This document shows positions 37,699-46,741 of a stretch of 64,000 nucleotides of DNA, piece after piece. The translations under genes and the position numbers were made by a program. The notes below the pieces were generated by a model that saw only the letters and a program-made list of their open reading frames with translations, was not told the DNA's origin and searched no databases. Source of the stretch: Pseudoalteromonas lipolytica (GTDB taxonomy: Bacteria; Pseudomonadota; Gammaproteobacteria; Enterobacterales; Alteromonadaceae); NCBI RefSeq assembly GCF_900116435.1, contig NZ_FPAZ01000002.1:1-64000 (forward strand), written 5' to 3'. The stretch's first letter is position 1. Every line of letters begins with the position of its first letter.

Positions 37699-39399
37699 AT
37701 GACTTCGCATGTAATAGCAAAATCCCATTCATTGAAAGGGTTGAAACTGGTCAATCAGGACAGCGTAAAATGTTACATCCCTACGTTAGATGGTAAACGT
37801 TCGAAAGGTGTAATTGCTGCTATTGCAGACGGTATAAGTAGCAGCCAGGTTAGTCAGTATGCGAGTGACTTGGCTGTTACGCTTTTCTGTGATGAATATT
37901 TACGAACTAGTGATGTATGGTCACCTGCAAGGGCTGGCAGAAAAGTACTTGAAGTCATTAATCTGCAGCTGCTAGCAAAGACACAATATAGTCGGTATAG
38001 GGATAATTTTGATCACGGATTTGTATGCACCTTTTCTGGAGTGATCATAACCGAAACGAGTGCTTGCCTATTTAACTGCGGTGATTCAAGTATATTCCAT
38101 ATTCAAGGTAATGAGATTGTTTGTTGCAGCAAACAGCACCGTGCTGCCGATGAGTTTGATCATCAATATTTAAGTAATGCACTGGGCATTAGGTCTAATT
38201 TGCAGTTAGATATTCAACATATCGCGCTCAGTGTTGGCGATTACGTTTTACTCGCAACGGATGGAGTGACAGAATTTGTTTCTCCGCAGATGTTACTAAA
38301 TTTCTTTAAAGGCTGTTGCACAGAAAAGCAACTGCAATACGCATGTGAAAAAGTCACGGCGTTTGCTCAAGCTAACGGCAGTGACGATAATCTTACTATC
38401 CAAGTTATTAAACTATTAAAACACCAGCAAGTAGAGAGCTCAGATTACTCAGACGAAGGGTTTTTACCTGTGGTAAACGATCTGAAAGTGGGTGATGTCG
38501 TAGACAATTTTAAGCTTATTAAACAGTTGCATAAGAGCGATAGGAGCTCTTTATTTAAAGTTCAAGACATTGGCACAGGATTAAACGTTGTCATGAAAGT
38601 TCCATCGGTGTCTTTGCAATCAGATATTAATTACTTAGATGAACTCGCCAAAGAGGAGTGGTTAATTGCCAAGGTTAACCACCCTAGCGTTGTTAAAGCA
38701 GTGTCGCCCTCTAAACGACACTTTTTTTATACTTTAACCGAGCTAGTTGAAGGTATTACCCTTCGGCAATGGCTTAACGATAATGGTCGGGCAAACTTGC
38801 AACAGGTGCGTGGTTGGTTAACTCAGCTTGTATCGGCCGTGGGCGCATTACATAGTAAAGGCATATTGCATCAAGACATTCGGCCCGAAAATATAATAAT
38901 CGATTGTCATGGCAATCTCACTTTATTAGATTTAGGTTCTGCAAGTCTGCATGGGTTACAGTTTAATCAAATTGAGGGGCATGTACCGGGTGACATGTTG
39001 TATAGTGCTCCTGAGTACTTTTTAGGTGATTGGCCTGATTCAACGAGTGATTTGTTTGCTCTTGCTGTCATTACCTACCATATGTTAAGTGGTGACTACC
39101 CTTACGGTGTTTCTGTTGCAAAATTATCTAGTACAAGACAATTGGCAAAACTTCAATACAAGCCTCTGATTCAAAAGAACTTAAAAATTCCGGTTTGGGT
39201 CGATGCTGCAATTAATAAAGCATGTCGCCCTGATATGCAAAAAAGGTATCAAAGCTTATCTGAGTTCCTATTTGATATGCATAACCCTAACCCAATCTAC
39301 AGTAGAAAATTACCACTACTTGAGCGAAATCCAGTGCTATTTTGGCAACTGGTCTCATTATTTCTAGCGTTCGTTTTAATTGCTCATTGGGTAAATTGA
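37699..39399 (+). CDS. PP2C phosphatase-Ser/Thr kinase fusion
   Basis: About 566 residues. Residues 1-235 are a PP2C phosphatase (NQDSVKC near 19; AAIADGISSSQ near 40; FNCGDSS near 128; LLATDGVTEF; GSDDNLTIQ), then a eukaryotic-type kinase (260-520) with HQDIRPENIIID as catalytic loop and LLDLGSAS in place of DFG. A C-terminal transmembrane helix (FWQLVSLFLAFVLIAHW) anchors it. ATG 37699 follows AGGCAAGAAAAG; the frame opens far upstream inside nirC. Such fusions recur beside nitrate/nitrite transport genes; the target is unknown, with NirC or the sensor as candidates. Confidence 0.85.
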   Translation: MTSHVIAKSHSLKGLKLVNQDSVKCYIPTLDGKRSKGVIAAIADGISSSQVSQYASDLAVTLFCDEYLRTSDVWSPARAGRKVLEVINLQLLAKTQYSRYRDNFDHGFVCTFSGVIITETSACLFNCGDSSIFHIQGNEIVCCSKQHRAADEFDHQYLSNALGIRSNLQLDIQHIALSVGDYVLLATDGVTEFVSPQMLLNFFKGCCTEKQLQYACEKVTAFAQANGSDDNLTIQVIKLLKHQQVESSDYSDEGFLPVVNDLKVGDVVDNFKLIKQLHKSDRSSLFKVQDIGTGLNVVMKVPSVSLQSDINYLDELAKEEWLIAKVNHPSVVKAVSPSKRHFFYTLTELVEGITLRQWLNDNGRANLQQVRGWLTQLVSAVGALHSKGILHQDIRPENIIIDCHGNLTLLDLGSASLHGLQFNQIEGHVPGDMLYSAPEYFLGDWPDSTSDLFALAVITYHMLSGDYPYGVSVAKLSSTRQLAKLQYKPLIQKNLKIPVWVDAAINKACRPDMQKRYQSLSEFLFDMHNPNPIYSRKLPLLERNPVLFWQLVSLFLAFVLIAHWVN

Positions 39400-39641
39400 G
39401 ATGGGTATTAAAAAGTAATGAAGGCTGATGCTTTACCAAAGCGTCCGTATCACGATACGTGAATTCCACTTTAATGGTGGAGCCCTATCAATACAAGCAC
39501 GTTTAATGGCTTGGTTATAAAGCTTGAAAAGCATGCATCTGAAAAGTACAGGCTGTGAATAGCGATGCCGACCACACCGAGAATACAGAACAATCAGTCA
39601 GGGGGGGTTAGACGGTTATTTTAAATGCCATCTCAGCGACC

Positions 39642-40496
39642 TTATTTTTGATTTAAAAGAGTGGTTACCCACTCTATAGCAATACGTTGAAATCGCGTCT
39701 CAAAGCGAGACTTATCGGGTATGTAATAACAAAGCTGTGATTCTACAGCATGGCTCTTAAAGTGTGTGAGTAACCCTGCATCAACATAGGGTTTGACCAA
39801 CGTGTTTGAGCAAAATACAGCGCCATTATTTGCCAATGCTTGTTGAATACCAAATAACTCCTGATCAAACGACTTAATCTCGAACTGCGATGGGCTTTGG
39901 TTGTTTTTAGTCAGCCACTCAGTGAGAGGGGGCGCAGCTAATGCGTTGTTTTTCCATTGACTAGTGTACAAAGTAACGTGCCCATTTAGCCAAGGCGCGC
40001 GCTGGTGCGTGCTTGCAGCAAAGACATTAAAAGCCTCATATTTTATGATATCAGCTTCGTTGATTTCTTCTTTATTCCCAAGTCTAACGGGTAAAGTATG
40101 CAATTGTTTATCCAGCGCTTCACTGGTTGATATATCGAGCGTTAATTGTGGATACTGTGTGTTTAGCGTATGTAAAGCAGGTATTAGCCTCATTGCGGCA
40201 AGCGATGAGGTGGTTGTTATCCGAATGTGGTTATTTGCTTGGCTTAGCGTGTCTAGCGCATCAAAAATTAGTTTAAACCCTTTTGAAGTGCTCAGGCTCA
40301 AGTATTCACCCGTTTCAGTTAAGGTGATTTTTCTTACTTCACGATGAAATAAATCGGTGTTTAAACGACTTTCGAGGTTACTTATATGATGTGAAACTGC
40401 GGTAGGCGTAATCGCAAGTTCTGCAGCTGCAGCTTTAAAACTGCCCAAGCGCGCAGCCGACTCAAAGGCTTTTAAGGATTGTAATGATACTTGCAT
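39642..40496 (-). CDS. LysR-family regulator (GcvA type)
   Basis: A 284-residue LysR protein with the HTH at residues 1-60 (FKAAAAELAITPTAVSHHIS, LNTDLFHREVRKITLTE). The effector domain is divergent. It is divergent from azoR with about 120 bp between start codons, so it probably controls that gene. In the 39400-39641 gap I see only small hairpins. Confidence 0.9.
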   Translation of the reverse strand: MQVSLQSLKAFESAARLGSFKAAAAELAITPTAVSHHISNLESRLNTDLFHREVRKITLTETGEYLSLSTSKGFKLIFDALDTLSQANNHIRITTTSSLAAMRLIPALHTLNTQYPQLTLDISTSEALDKQLHTLPVRLGNKEEINEADIIKYEAFNVFAASTHQRAPWLNGHVTLYTSQWKNNALAAPPLTEWLTKNNQSPSQFEIKSFDQELFGIQQALANNGAVFCSNTLVKPYVDAGLLTHFKSHAVESQLCYYIPDKSRFETRFQRIAIEWVTTLLNQK

Positions 40497-40614
40497 AAAA
40501 AACTCTCGCAGATTTATAGCTGAGTATAACTTACTTATAGTGAATTTTAACTCGTTTGTTAAAACGCCTCAATTTATTGATGATACCCATACATTAACTA
40601 ATGAGGTTTTACTT

Positions 40615-41277
40615 ATGACTACCCTTCTACATATTGATGCTAGCGTACGTGCGGCAAAAAATGATAATTCAAGCCATGATTCAATTTCAAAGAATATTGC
40701 TAAACATTTTATAAGCTGCTTACAAAATACTAATGCAATAGCTGAGTATATCTATCGTGATGTAGGGATTCACCCGCCTTCTTTTATTACTCAAGCGTGG
40801 ATAGGTGCCGTGTTCACACCGGCTAATAAGCAAACCATAGAACAACAAGCGCTGCTTGCTGAGTCAGATGAACTTATTAATGAAGTCGCTAAGGCCGACA
40901 CTATCGTGATCTCAACTCCTATGTATAACTACGGTATGCCCGCGCAACTAAAAGCATGGTTTGATCAAATAGTTCGCATTAACAAAACTTTTGATTTTGA
41001 CTTAGGACGTGGTGATTTTCCTTTAAAACCGCTGCTAAATGGTAAACGCTTAGTGATCATTACCTCTACAGGCGAGTTTGGCTTCGAGCAAGGTGGGATA
41101 CGCGAGCATATGAGCCATTTAGTGCCTCATCTACGCACGATGAGTCTGTATTTAGGCGTTGAGAAAATCGACGAAATTGCCAGTGAATACCAAGAGTTTA
41201 ATGATGAAAGGCATCAGCGTTCACTCACTAACGCCTATGCAAAAGCTGAACAAATAGCACTGAGTTTCTATAAATAG
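40615..41277 (+). CDS. azoR: FMN-dependent NADH-azoreductase
   Basis: About 220 residues of the flavodoxin-like AzoR family, which reduces quinones and azo dyes with NADH. It has the N-terminal HIDASVRAAKNDNS (FMN phosphate loop), ISTPMYNYGMPAQLKAWFDQ near 90 and TSTGEFGF near 140. The ATG at 40615 follows GAGGTTTTACTT; the longer frame from 40540 adds 25 unlikely residues. Divergent LysR gene alongside. A GCGCCGC-ATTAA-GCGGCGT hairpin lies just after the stop. Confidence 0.92.
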   Translation: MTTLLHIDASVRAAKNDNSSHDSISKNIAKHFISCLQNTNAIAEYIYRDVGIHPPSFITQAWIGAVFTPANKQTIEQQALLAESDELINEVAKADTIVISTPMYNYGMPAQLKAWFDQIVRINKTFDFDLGRGDFPLKPLLNGKRLVIITSTGEFGFEQGGIREHMSHLVPHLRTMSLYLGVEKIDEIASEYQEFNDERHQRSLTNAYAKAEQIALSFYK

Positions 41278-41311
41278 CCAGCGCCGCATTAAGCGGCGTA
41301 TTTAGTCAATT

Positions 41312-41328
41312 TGTAATGGGGGTTTACA
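41312..41328. repeat. TGTAAA-N5-TTTACA palindrome copy 3
   Basis: TGTAATGGGGGTTTACA, one arm mismatch, between azoR and the GyrI-like gene. Confidence 0.6.
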
Positions 41329-41347
41329 CGCGTTGTTTAGTGCATTG

Positions 41348-41806
41348 CTATCCAACAGAAATAAACACCTCAACCTCATCGCTACTTTTATAAAACTCGT
41401 AGTCAGTTTTATAAGCGCGAATGTGTGGGCACTGCTCATTACTAAAGTATTGCCAAACTTGACCCCATACATCAATCACTGCGTGTGGCATACTTCCTTG
41501 ACCATTAAAGCGAAGATAATGCCCTGCAGCCAGATCAACGGACTCTGTTTCTACCGTGTTTATCGGGGTATTAGTACAGGCATATACATCAAAGTCACCG
41601 GTGACATCTGATTCGTAATGTGTATACACACCGTAAACCTGGCTTGTTGAGGTCAGTTCTGGTGCTATTTCGCTATAAAAACGTTGCCATAAATGCCCTA
41701 TTTGAGCGCCCTCGCCACTCATTTCATTCGCGTTACACGTGCGCACTTTAAAACCTGAAAGTGATTTTATTTCGCTAACGTTTATTGAGGTAATGTGCTG
41801 TTCCAT
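41348..41806 (-). CDS. GyrI-like/AraC effector-binding domain protein
   Basis: A 152-residue stand-alone effector-binding domain (GyrI-like, as at the C-terminus of Rob and SbmC). Typical elements are KSLSGFKVRTCN, GQIGHLWQRF-like IGHLWQRFYSE near 37, YGVYTHYESDVTGDFDVYAC near 58 and GHYLRFNGQG near 93. It has no DNA-binding domain. Members sequester small molecules or inhibit gyrase; which applies here is not known. Confidence 0.8.
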   Translation of the reverse strand: MEQHITSINVSEIKSLSGFKVRTCNANEMSGEGAQIGHLWQRFYSEIAPELTSTSQVYGVYTHYESDVTGDFDVYACTNTPINTVETESVDLAAGHYLRFNGQGSMPHAVIDVWGQVWQYFSNEQCPHIRAYKTDYEFYKSSDEVEVFISVG

Positions 41807-41996
41807 CGCTTGAATCCATTTTTAATTGCTCCCGATAAAATACCAGACGATGACCTAATTAGCCTCTTTTTTTATAAAGGTTATTTAAAAAGGTATTTTT
41901 ATCATTGCCCCTTTTATGAACAAAAAACAGTCATAGCATCGAGTTCATCATCAGGTTAAGATGGATTAAAACTATAACGAAATCAGCAGGTGTTTA

Positions 41997-42623
41997 ATGA
42001 ATAAAATCAATGCGCTTATCTACTTTTTAGCATTCAGTAGTGGCTTTTGTATAATGGGGATTGAATTACTCGGTGGGCGAATTTTAGCCCCATTTTTTGG
42101 TAGTAGTGTGCATATTTGGGGCAGTATTATTACTGTGTTTATGTTGAGCTTATCAATTGGTTATTTGCTTGGCGGTAAACTTTCTACTCGCAACCCTACA
42201 TTAACCAAATATGGCGCTATCTTTTTTATTGCCAGTATTATGGTGATACCAATTGTTATGTTTGCTGAGCCAATTATGGCTTTTATTTTCAGCCATATCG
42301 AAGACAGTCGTTACGGTTCTCTGCTTGCCTCAATGGCATTGTTTTTCATTCCAACTATTATTTTAGGCATGATCTCGCCATATTCGGTGCGGTTATTGGT
42401 TACCGATCATGAAAAAAGTGGACAAGTGGCTGGCGGGTTATATTTTGTGAGTACATTAGGCAGTGCGCTGGGCACTATTATCACTTCGTTTTATATGGTG
42501 CTGGCATTTGATGTTAATGACATTATTAAAACATTTGCTGCTGTACTCGGTGCTTTGGGATTACTTGCTATTGTTGTGAGTCAGCTTTCGGTTAAGGAGC
42601 GTGCTGTATGCTTAGAGTCTTAA
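41997..42623 (+). CDS. Membrane half of a fused-type spermidine synthase-like protein
   Basis: A 208-residue protein with six hydrophobic helices, matching the membrane part of fused transporter/spermidine-synthase proteins (FCIMGIELLGGRILAPFFGSS near residue 17; SIGYLLGGKLS near 54). Here the soluble enzyme part is a separate gene that starts 16 bp before this one ends. The three-gene operon continues with a TlpA-like thioredoxin. Function unknown. Confidence 0.75.
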   Translation: MNKINALIYFLAFSSGFCIMGIELLGGRILAPFFGSSVHIWGSIITVFMLSLSIGYLLGGKLSTRNPTLTKYGAIFFIASIMVIPIVMFAEPIMAFIFSHIEDSRYGSLLASMALFFIPTIILGMISPYSVRLLVTDHEKSGQVAGGLYFVSTLGSALGTIITSFYMVLAFDVNDIIKTFAAVLGALGLLAIVVSQLSVKERAVCLES

Positions 42624-43495
42624 TATGGTTAGTGTTAATCATGCCATTCATTGCACAAAGCAAGGTAATACACAAAGAACGCTCTTTGTATCGCAACATT
42701 TTGGTTGAGAAAAATGCTGACTTACTGTGTTTAAAATTTAATGAAAAAACCCGTAAAAGTACGCAAAGTTGTATGTACCAAAGTGACCCTAAAAAGTTAG
42801 TGTTTAATTACACTAAAATGACCTTCGCAAGTTTATTATTTATTGATAATCCAAAGAATGTGCTCATTATTGGATTGGGGGGTGGCACACTTTCTAACAC
42901 CATTCATGAACTCTACCCCAATGCACATATAGAAAATGTAGAAATTGACCCTGCGGTGATTAAAGTTGCACGCGATTATTTTGATTTTGTTGAAACCGAC
43001 AGCGTGACATCAAAAGTGCAAGATGGACGCATTTTTATAAAACGTGCGGCATTAAAAAAACAAAAGTACGACTGGATTATTCTCGATGCCTTTAACGGCG
43101 ACTACATTCCTGAGCACTTACTTACAAAAGAGTTTTTTGCTGAAGTAAAAAGTGTTCTGACCAACAATGGCGTTGTTGCCGCAAACACCTTTTCATCAAG
43201 TAAGCTTTATCAGCACGAGTCTGCAACCTATTTTGATGTCTTTGGTGATTTTGTAAATGTAGTGACAGATAAAGATTCTAACCGGATAATTTTAGCGGGT
43301 TTTCATGCCATGCCCACAGAGCAACAAATTGCTGAGCGGGTAAAGCGTTTAACGCCAAAATTAGCCCCTTATGATGTCGATATGCAGTTGCTTAGTGAGC
43401 ACTTGTTTTATACTAAAGGCAACCAAGACTGGCCAAAAGACACCAAGGTCTTAACGGATCAATATTCACCAGCAAACTTGTTAAATTATCAATGA
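42608..43495 (+). CDS. Exported spermidine-synthase-like protein
   Basis: A 295-residue protein with an N-terminal hydrophobic signal (VLIWLVLIMPFIAQS) followed by an aminopropyltransferase fold: VLIIGLGGGTLSNTIH near residue 80, VEIDPAVIKVARDYF near 106, and LDAFNGDYIPEHLLT near 150. The usual catalytic region of true spermidine synthases (DSTDP type) is replaced by DAFNGD, as in SpeE-like relatives. AAGGAG lies 7 bp upstream of the ATG. The signal suggests a periplasmic or membrane-bound domain, unusual for a SAM-type fold. Confidence 0.75.
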   Translation: MLRVLIWLVLIMPFIAQSKVIHKERSLYRNILVEKNADLLCLKFNEKTRKSTQSCMYQSDPKKLVFNYTKMTFASLLFIDNPKNVLIIGLGGGTLSNTIHELYPNAHIENVEIDPAVIKVARDYFDFVETDSVTSKVQDGRIFIKRAALKKQKYDWIILDAFNGDYIPEHLLTKEFFAEVKSVLTNNGVVAANTFSSSKLYQHESATYFDVFGDFVNVVTDKDSNRIILAGFHAMPTEQQIAERVKRLTPKLAPYDVDMQLLSEHLFYTKGNQDWPKDTKVLTDQYSPANLLNYQ

Positions 43496-43968
43496 TCAAA
43501 CTCATCTTCTCTCTATTTCTTTTTGTTAGCTCTGCTGTGATAGCAGAGCAACCTGCATCGACAACAGTTTCACCTAGCCAGCAACAACTCGCAGCGTTAC
43601 TCAGTCAAAATAAAGGAAAAGTGGTGCTATTAGATTTTTGGGCGTCGTGGTGCAGCCCTTGTCGTCGCTCGTTTCCGTGGCTTATTGAAATGCAAAATAC
43701 GTATCGTGAACAAGGGTTGACGGTTATTGCGGTTAACATTGATGTAGAGCGCGCAGATGCTGAGAAGTTTTTAACTGATTTTGCGGTTAATTTTAATATC
43801 ATTTATGACCCCGATGCTGTCATAGGCAGGCAATATCAACTCAAAGGGATGCCCAGCAGCTTTTTAATTGATAAAGAAGGGATAGTCCGCTACCAACATA
43901 CGGGCTTTGTAATTGATAAGTTAGACCAATATGAGCAGCATATTAAAACGTTAATCGCACCTTTGTGA
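43492..43968 (+). CDS. TlpA/ResA-type periplasmic thioredoxin
   Basis: A 158-residue thioredoxin-fold protein with a cleavable signal (AVIA-EQP near residue 18) and the active site DFWASWCSPCRRSFPW near 50, plus the cis-Pro region KGMPSSFLID near 122. It overlaps the upstream gene by four bases (ATGA). It probably handles disulphides of the co-encoded exported proteins or of cytochromes; the target is not known. Confidence 0.88.
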   Translation: MIKLIFSLFLFVSSAVIAEQPASTTVSPSQQQLAALLSQNKGKVVLLDFWASWCSPCRRSFPWLIEMQNTYREQGLTVIAVNIDVERADAEKFLTDFAVNFNIIYDPDAVIGRQYQLKGMPSSFLIDKEGIVRYQHTGFVIDKLDQYEQHIKTLIAPL

Positions 43969-44040
43969 ACTGACAGGTTATTATTTTCGTTGTTTCGGTT
44001 TTTTCGATTAGTTCTATCTGTTTTATAAAATGCATTAATA

Positions 44041-44088
44041 TTTACTTAGCATGCTAACTACACTAAAATAGTTAGCATGCTAAGTAAA
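44041..44088. promoter_or_regulatory. Double MarR/SlyA-type operator
   Basis: Two identical 12-bp palindromes TTAGCATGCTAA (44046-44057 and 44072-44083) lie inside a perfect 20-bp inverted repeat with an 8-bp centre, just before the MarR gene. The palindrome has the form of SlyA/EmrR operators, so autoregulation of the operon is likely. Confidence 0.8.
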
Positions 44089-44099
44089 TGGAGTGCATT

Positions 44100-44576
44100 A
44101 TGTCCTCTTCTATCCCCTTTCATGAAACCCTTGATCTAACCTTGTGCGGAAGCATGGGGCGTGTACATCGTTTATGCCGCGATGCCGTTACATTTGCGGT
44201 TGAGCCTTTAGGTTTAACGCAATCGCGCTGGACGGTAATGATTCATTTATTTCACTTGAATCAAGGCTGCACACAGCAGCAATTGGCGAGTAGTTTAGGC
44301 ATTGAAATGCCGTCACTAACACGCACTATTAAGCAGCTTGAGCAGCAAGAGATTATTGTACGCAAGTCAGATACCGAGGATAAACGCAGTAAACGCCTTC
44401 ATTTCACCGAACAAGGTCTACAATTATTAGACACCTTGCGCGTTATTATTGCTGATGTGAAACAACACTTGTATGCAAATTTAACCACTGAGCAGCTCGA
44501 TACCATGGCGCATGGTCTTGTGCAAATGGAAATAAACGCGCGCCAGTGCATCAAGCAATATTCAGGAGATAAGTAA
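44100..44576 (+). CDS. MarR-family repressor
   Basis: A 158-residue winged-helix regulator, close to SlyA. HTH: CTQQQLASSLGIEMPSLTRTI near residue 61, wing with KSDTEDKRSKRLHFTEQG near 94. The ATG at 44100 has GGAG 7 bp upstream; an earlier in-frame ATG at 44088 lies within the operator. First gene of an efflux operon and probable user of the operator. Confidence 0.92.
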   Translation: MSSSIPFHETLDLTLCGSMGRVHRLCRDAVTFAVEPLGLTQSRWTVMIHLFHLNQGCTQQQLASSLGIEMPSLTRTIKQLEQQEIIVRKSDTEDKRSKRLHFTEQGLQLLDTLRVIIADVKQHLYANLTTEQLDTMAHGLVQMEINARQCIKQYSGDK

Positions 44577-44580
44577 GTTT

Positions 44581-45642
44581 ATGACACCGGATCAAAAATT
44601 TGCCCGTTATGTAAAAATCTCCTTAGCGGGTTTTATTGTTTTATTTCTTTATTTTGTGGTTGCTGATTTATTCATGCCTGTAACTCCGCAGGCACGCGTG
44701 TATCACCCTGTTGTACAGGTAACGCCACAAGTCAGTGGGCGTGTAACGGATGTGTTCGTAACCAATAACCAGTCGGTTGTGAAGCAACAACCATTATTTC
44801 ATATTAATGATGAGCCTTTTAAGCTTGCCGTACAGCAAGCCGAACTTGCTTACGATGATGCAAAGTTGCAAAACCAACGCTTAGATAGCAGTGTTAAAGC
44901 GATTGAAGCACAATTAGCAGCGGCAGAGGCCAAGTTTCATGAGCAAACCTTGTTGTTTGAACGCGGCGAATCACTTCTTAAAAAGCGCTCTATATCAGAG
45001 CAGGAATACGAAACGATTAATGCGAATTATCAGTCGAGTAAAGCGAATGTGGCAGCGATTGAAGCGCAGCTGAGCGAAGCTAAATTAGCGCGTGGTAAAA
45101 TGGGCGATGACAACCTAGCGCTTCGTCACGCCTTGAACCAACTAGAGCAAGCAAAGCTTAATTTGTCTTATACAAGTGTTACAGCAGAGACCGATGGTAA
45201 AGTGGCGAACTTGCAAGTTACGCCAGGTACTTATGCGAATAAAGGCCAGCCATTAATGGCGGTTGTGGCTAATAAAGCGGATCTTGTCGCTGATTTTCGC
45301 GAAAAATCACTCGTTCATGTGCAGGTTGGCAGCCGTGCAAAAGTCAGTTTTGATGCCCTACCCGGCAAGGTTTTCAATGCAAAAATTATCAGCTTTGAGG
45401 CCGGTGTGAGTGATGGTCAACTTAATGCTAATGGCTTATTAAGTGCCACTGAAAGTAGCAATCGCTGGGTCCGTGATGCACAGCGTCAGCGTATTCATCT
45501 GCAATTAGAGCAACACGACATGCTGGCTAAGTTTCCAAGTGGCGCACGAGCAACGGTGCAACTATTGCCTGAGTCAAGCATCGGTAGCTGGTTTGCGGGC
45601 ATGCAAATCCGTTTGATCAGTGTTTTGCACTTCATATATTAA
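44581..45642 (+). CDS. HlyD/EmrA-type membrane fusion protein
   Basis: A 353-residue periplasmic adaptor: one N-terminal transmembrane helix (about 14-32), a biotinyl-lipoyl segment (VTPQVSGRVTDVFVTNNQSVV near 50), a long alpha-hairpin (about 85-190) and a beta-barrel with LQVTPGTYANKGQPLMAVV near 210. It pairs with the DUF2955 protein that follows after 13 bp. Substrate probably a small organic compound sensed by the MarR protein. Confidence 0.9.
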   Translation: MTPDQKFARYVKISLAGFIVLFLYFVVADLFMPVTPQARVYHPVVQVTPQVSGRVTDVFVTNNQSVVKQQPLFHINDEPFKLAVQQAELAYDDAKLQNQRLDSSVKAIEAQLAAAEAKFHEQTLLFERGESLLKKRSISEQEYETINANYQSSKANVAAIEAQLSEAKLARGKMGDDNLALRHALNQLEQAKLNLSYTSVTAETDGKVANLQVTPGTYANKGQPLMAVVANKADLVADFREKSLVHVQVGSRAKVSFDALPGKVFNAKIISFEAGVSDGQLNANGLLSATESSNRWVRDAQRQRIHLQLEQHDMLAKFPSGARATVQLLPESSIGSWFAGMQIRLISVLHFIY

Positions 45643-45655
45643 GGTTAAGTAAGTT

Positions 45656-46690
45656 ATGTCAACACTGCAACTCGATGGGAATGGTTTGCGTCAAGCATTG
45701 CGTATTGCTACGGGCTCAGCATTAGGGTTTGCGCTTGCAAAGTTGATGAATTGGCCAAATGGGATCTTTTTTACTGTGTATCCTATGTTGTTGCTTGGCC
45801 TAGTACCTGTACTTAATATGCATATTATTCGTCAGTTTTATGCGGGTGCAGTATTCAGTGCATTGTTTGTACTTGTCGTTCAAGGTTTGCTTGCACATTT
45901 GCCTGTGGTCATGACGATGGTAAGTTTTTTGGCATTTGCTTTTTTGTTTTACCAAATGAGTCGTGGCGCTAACTTTTTATTTGGTGCAACAACGGTAGTC
46001 AGCCTCTCGATTCAATTGCACTTTTCAACCTACACAGGGGCAGGAATCAGTATTTATCCGTTGATCATCAGCAATGCAGTCGCTGTTATTGTAACCGTTG
46101 TTTTTTCGGTACTGATGCATGGAATTTTTCCTGATGTTTCACCCCGCCAAGCTCGCGTAATGCCTGAAAAAGCCAAAGAAAGTGTTCGGCACGAAGTCTT
46201 GTTATGTTCAACCGTTGCGACTCTTTCTTTTATTGTTTTTCAGGTATTTGATTTACAAGACTCTATTTCTGCACAGGCGGCGTCGGTATTGATTTTGTTT
46301 TCTTTATGCTGGAAAGCGGCGGGAATGGCTGCATGGCAGCGTGCTATTGGTACATTAATTGGCTGCAATTTAGCACTTGTGGCGCAGTTATTTTTATACA
46401 ATCACACTGATATATTAATTTTTCCTGCACTGATTTTATGGATTTTGACCTTTATATTTAGTCGCTATCATATTTTATCTGGCGGCATTCCAGGGGTTGG
46501 TTTTGGTATTATTACGACCTTTGGCATCTTGTTTGGTCAATCATTAGGGCCGGGTCAAGATCTGGTGTATAGCGCTTTATATCGCTTTTCATCGGTGTCG
46601 GTTGCAATACTATTAAGCTTGTGTGCTGTCTATATTATGCATCACACACTCAATCGATTTGAAATGACACGCCACCATACATTTGACTAG
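45656..46690 (+). CDS. DUF2955/FUSC-like inner-membrane transporter
   Basis: A 344-residue protein with about ten hydrophobic helices in two similar sets, split by a polar stretch (SPRQARVMPEKAKESVRHE near residue 165). It resembles the DUF2955 branch of the aromatic-acid exporter/FUSC group (AaeB-like). Such genes occur behind MarR-HlyD pairs, as here. Probable efflux pump core. Confidence 0.8.
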   Translation: MSTLQLDGNGLRQALRIATGSALGFALAKLMNWPNGIFFTVYPMLLLGLVPVLNMHIIRQFYAGAVFSALFVLVVQGLLAHLPVVMTMVSFLAFAFLFYQMSRGANFLFGATTVVSLSIQLHFSTYTGAGISIYPLIISNAVAVIVTVVFSVLMHGIFPDVSPRQARVMPEKAKESVRHEVLLCSTVATLSFIVFQVFDLQDSISAQAASVLILFSLCWKAAGMAAWQRAIGTLIGCNLALVAQLFLYNHTDILIFPALILWILTFIFSRYHILSGGIPGVGFGIITTFGILFGQSLGPGQDLVYSALYRFSSVSVAILLSLCAVYIMHHTLNRFEMTRHHTFD

Positions 46691-46709
46691 TGCATGCGGG
46701 CCTGATGAC

Positions 46710-46741
46710 AAAAAAGGGAGTTAATCAGAACTCCCTTTTTT
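46710..46741. terminator. Bidirectional terminator
   Basis: AAAAAGGGAGTT-AATCAG-AACTCCCTTTTTT. It serves the efflux operon and overlaps the 3' end of the convergent gene. Confidence 0.9.
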
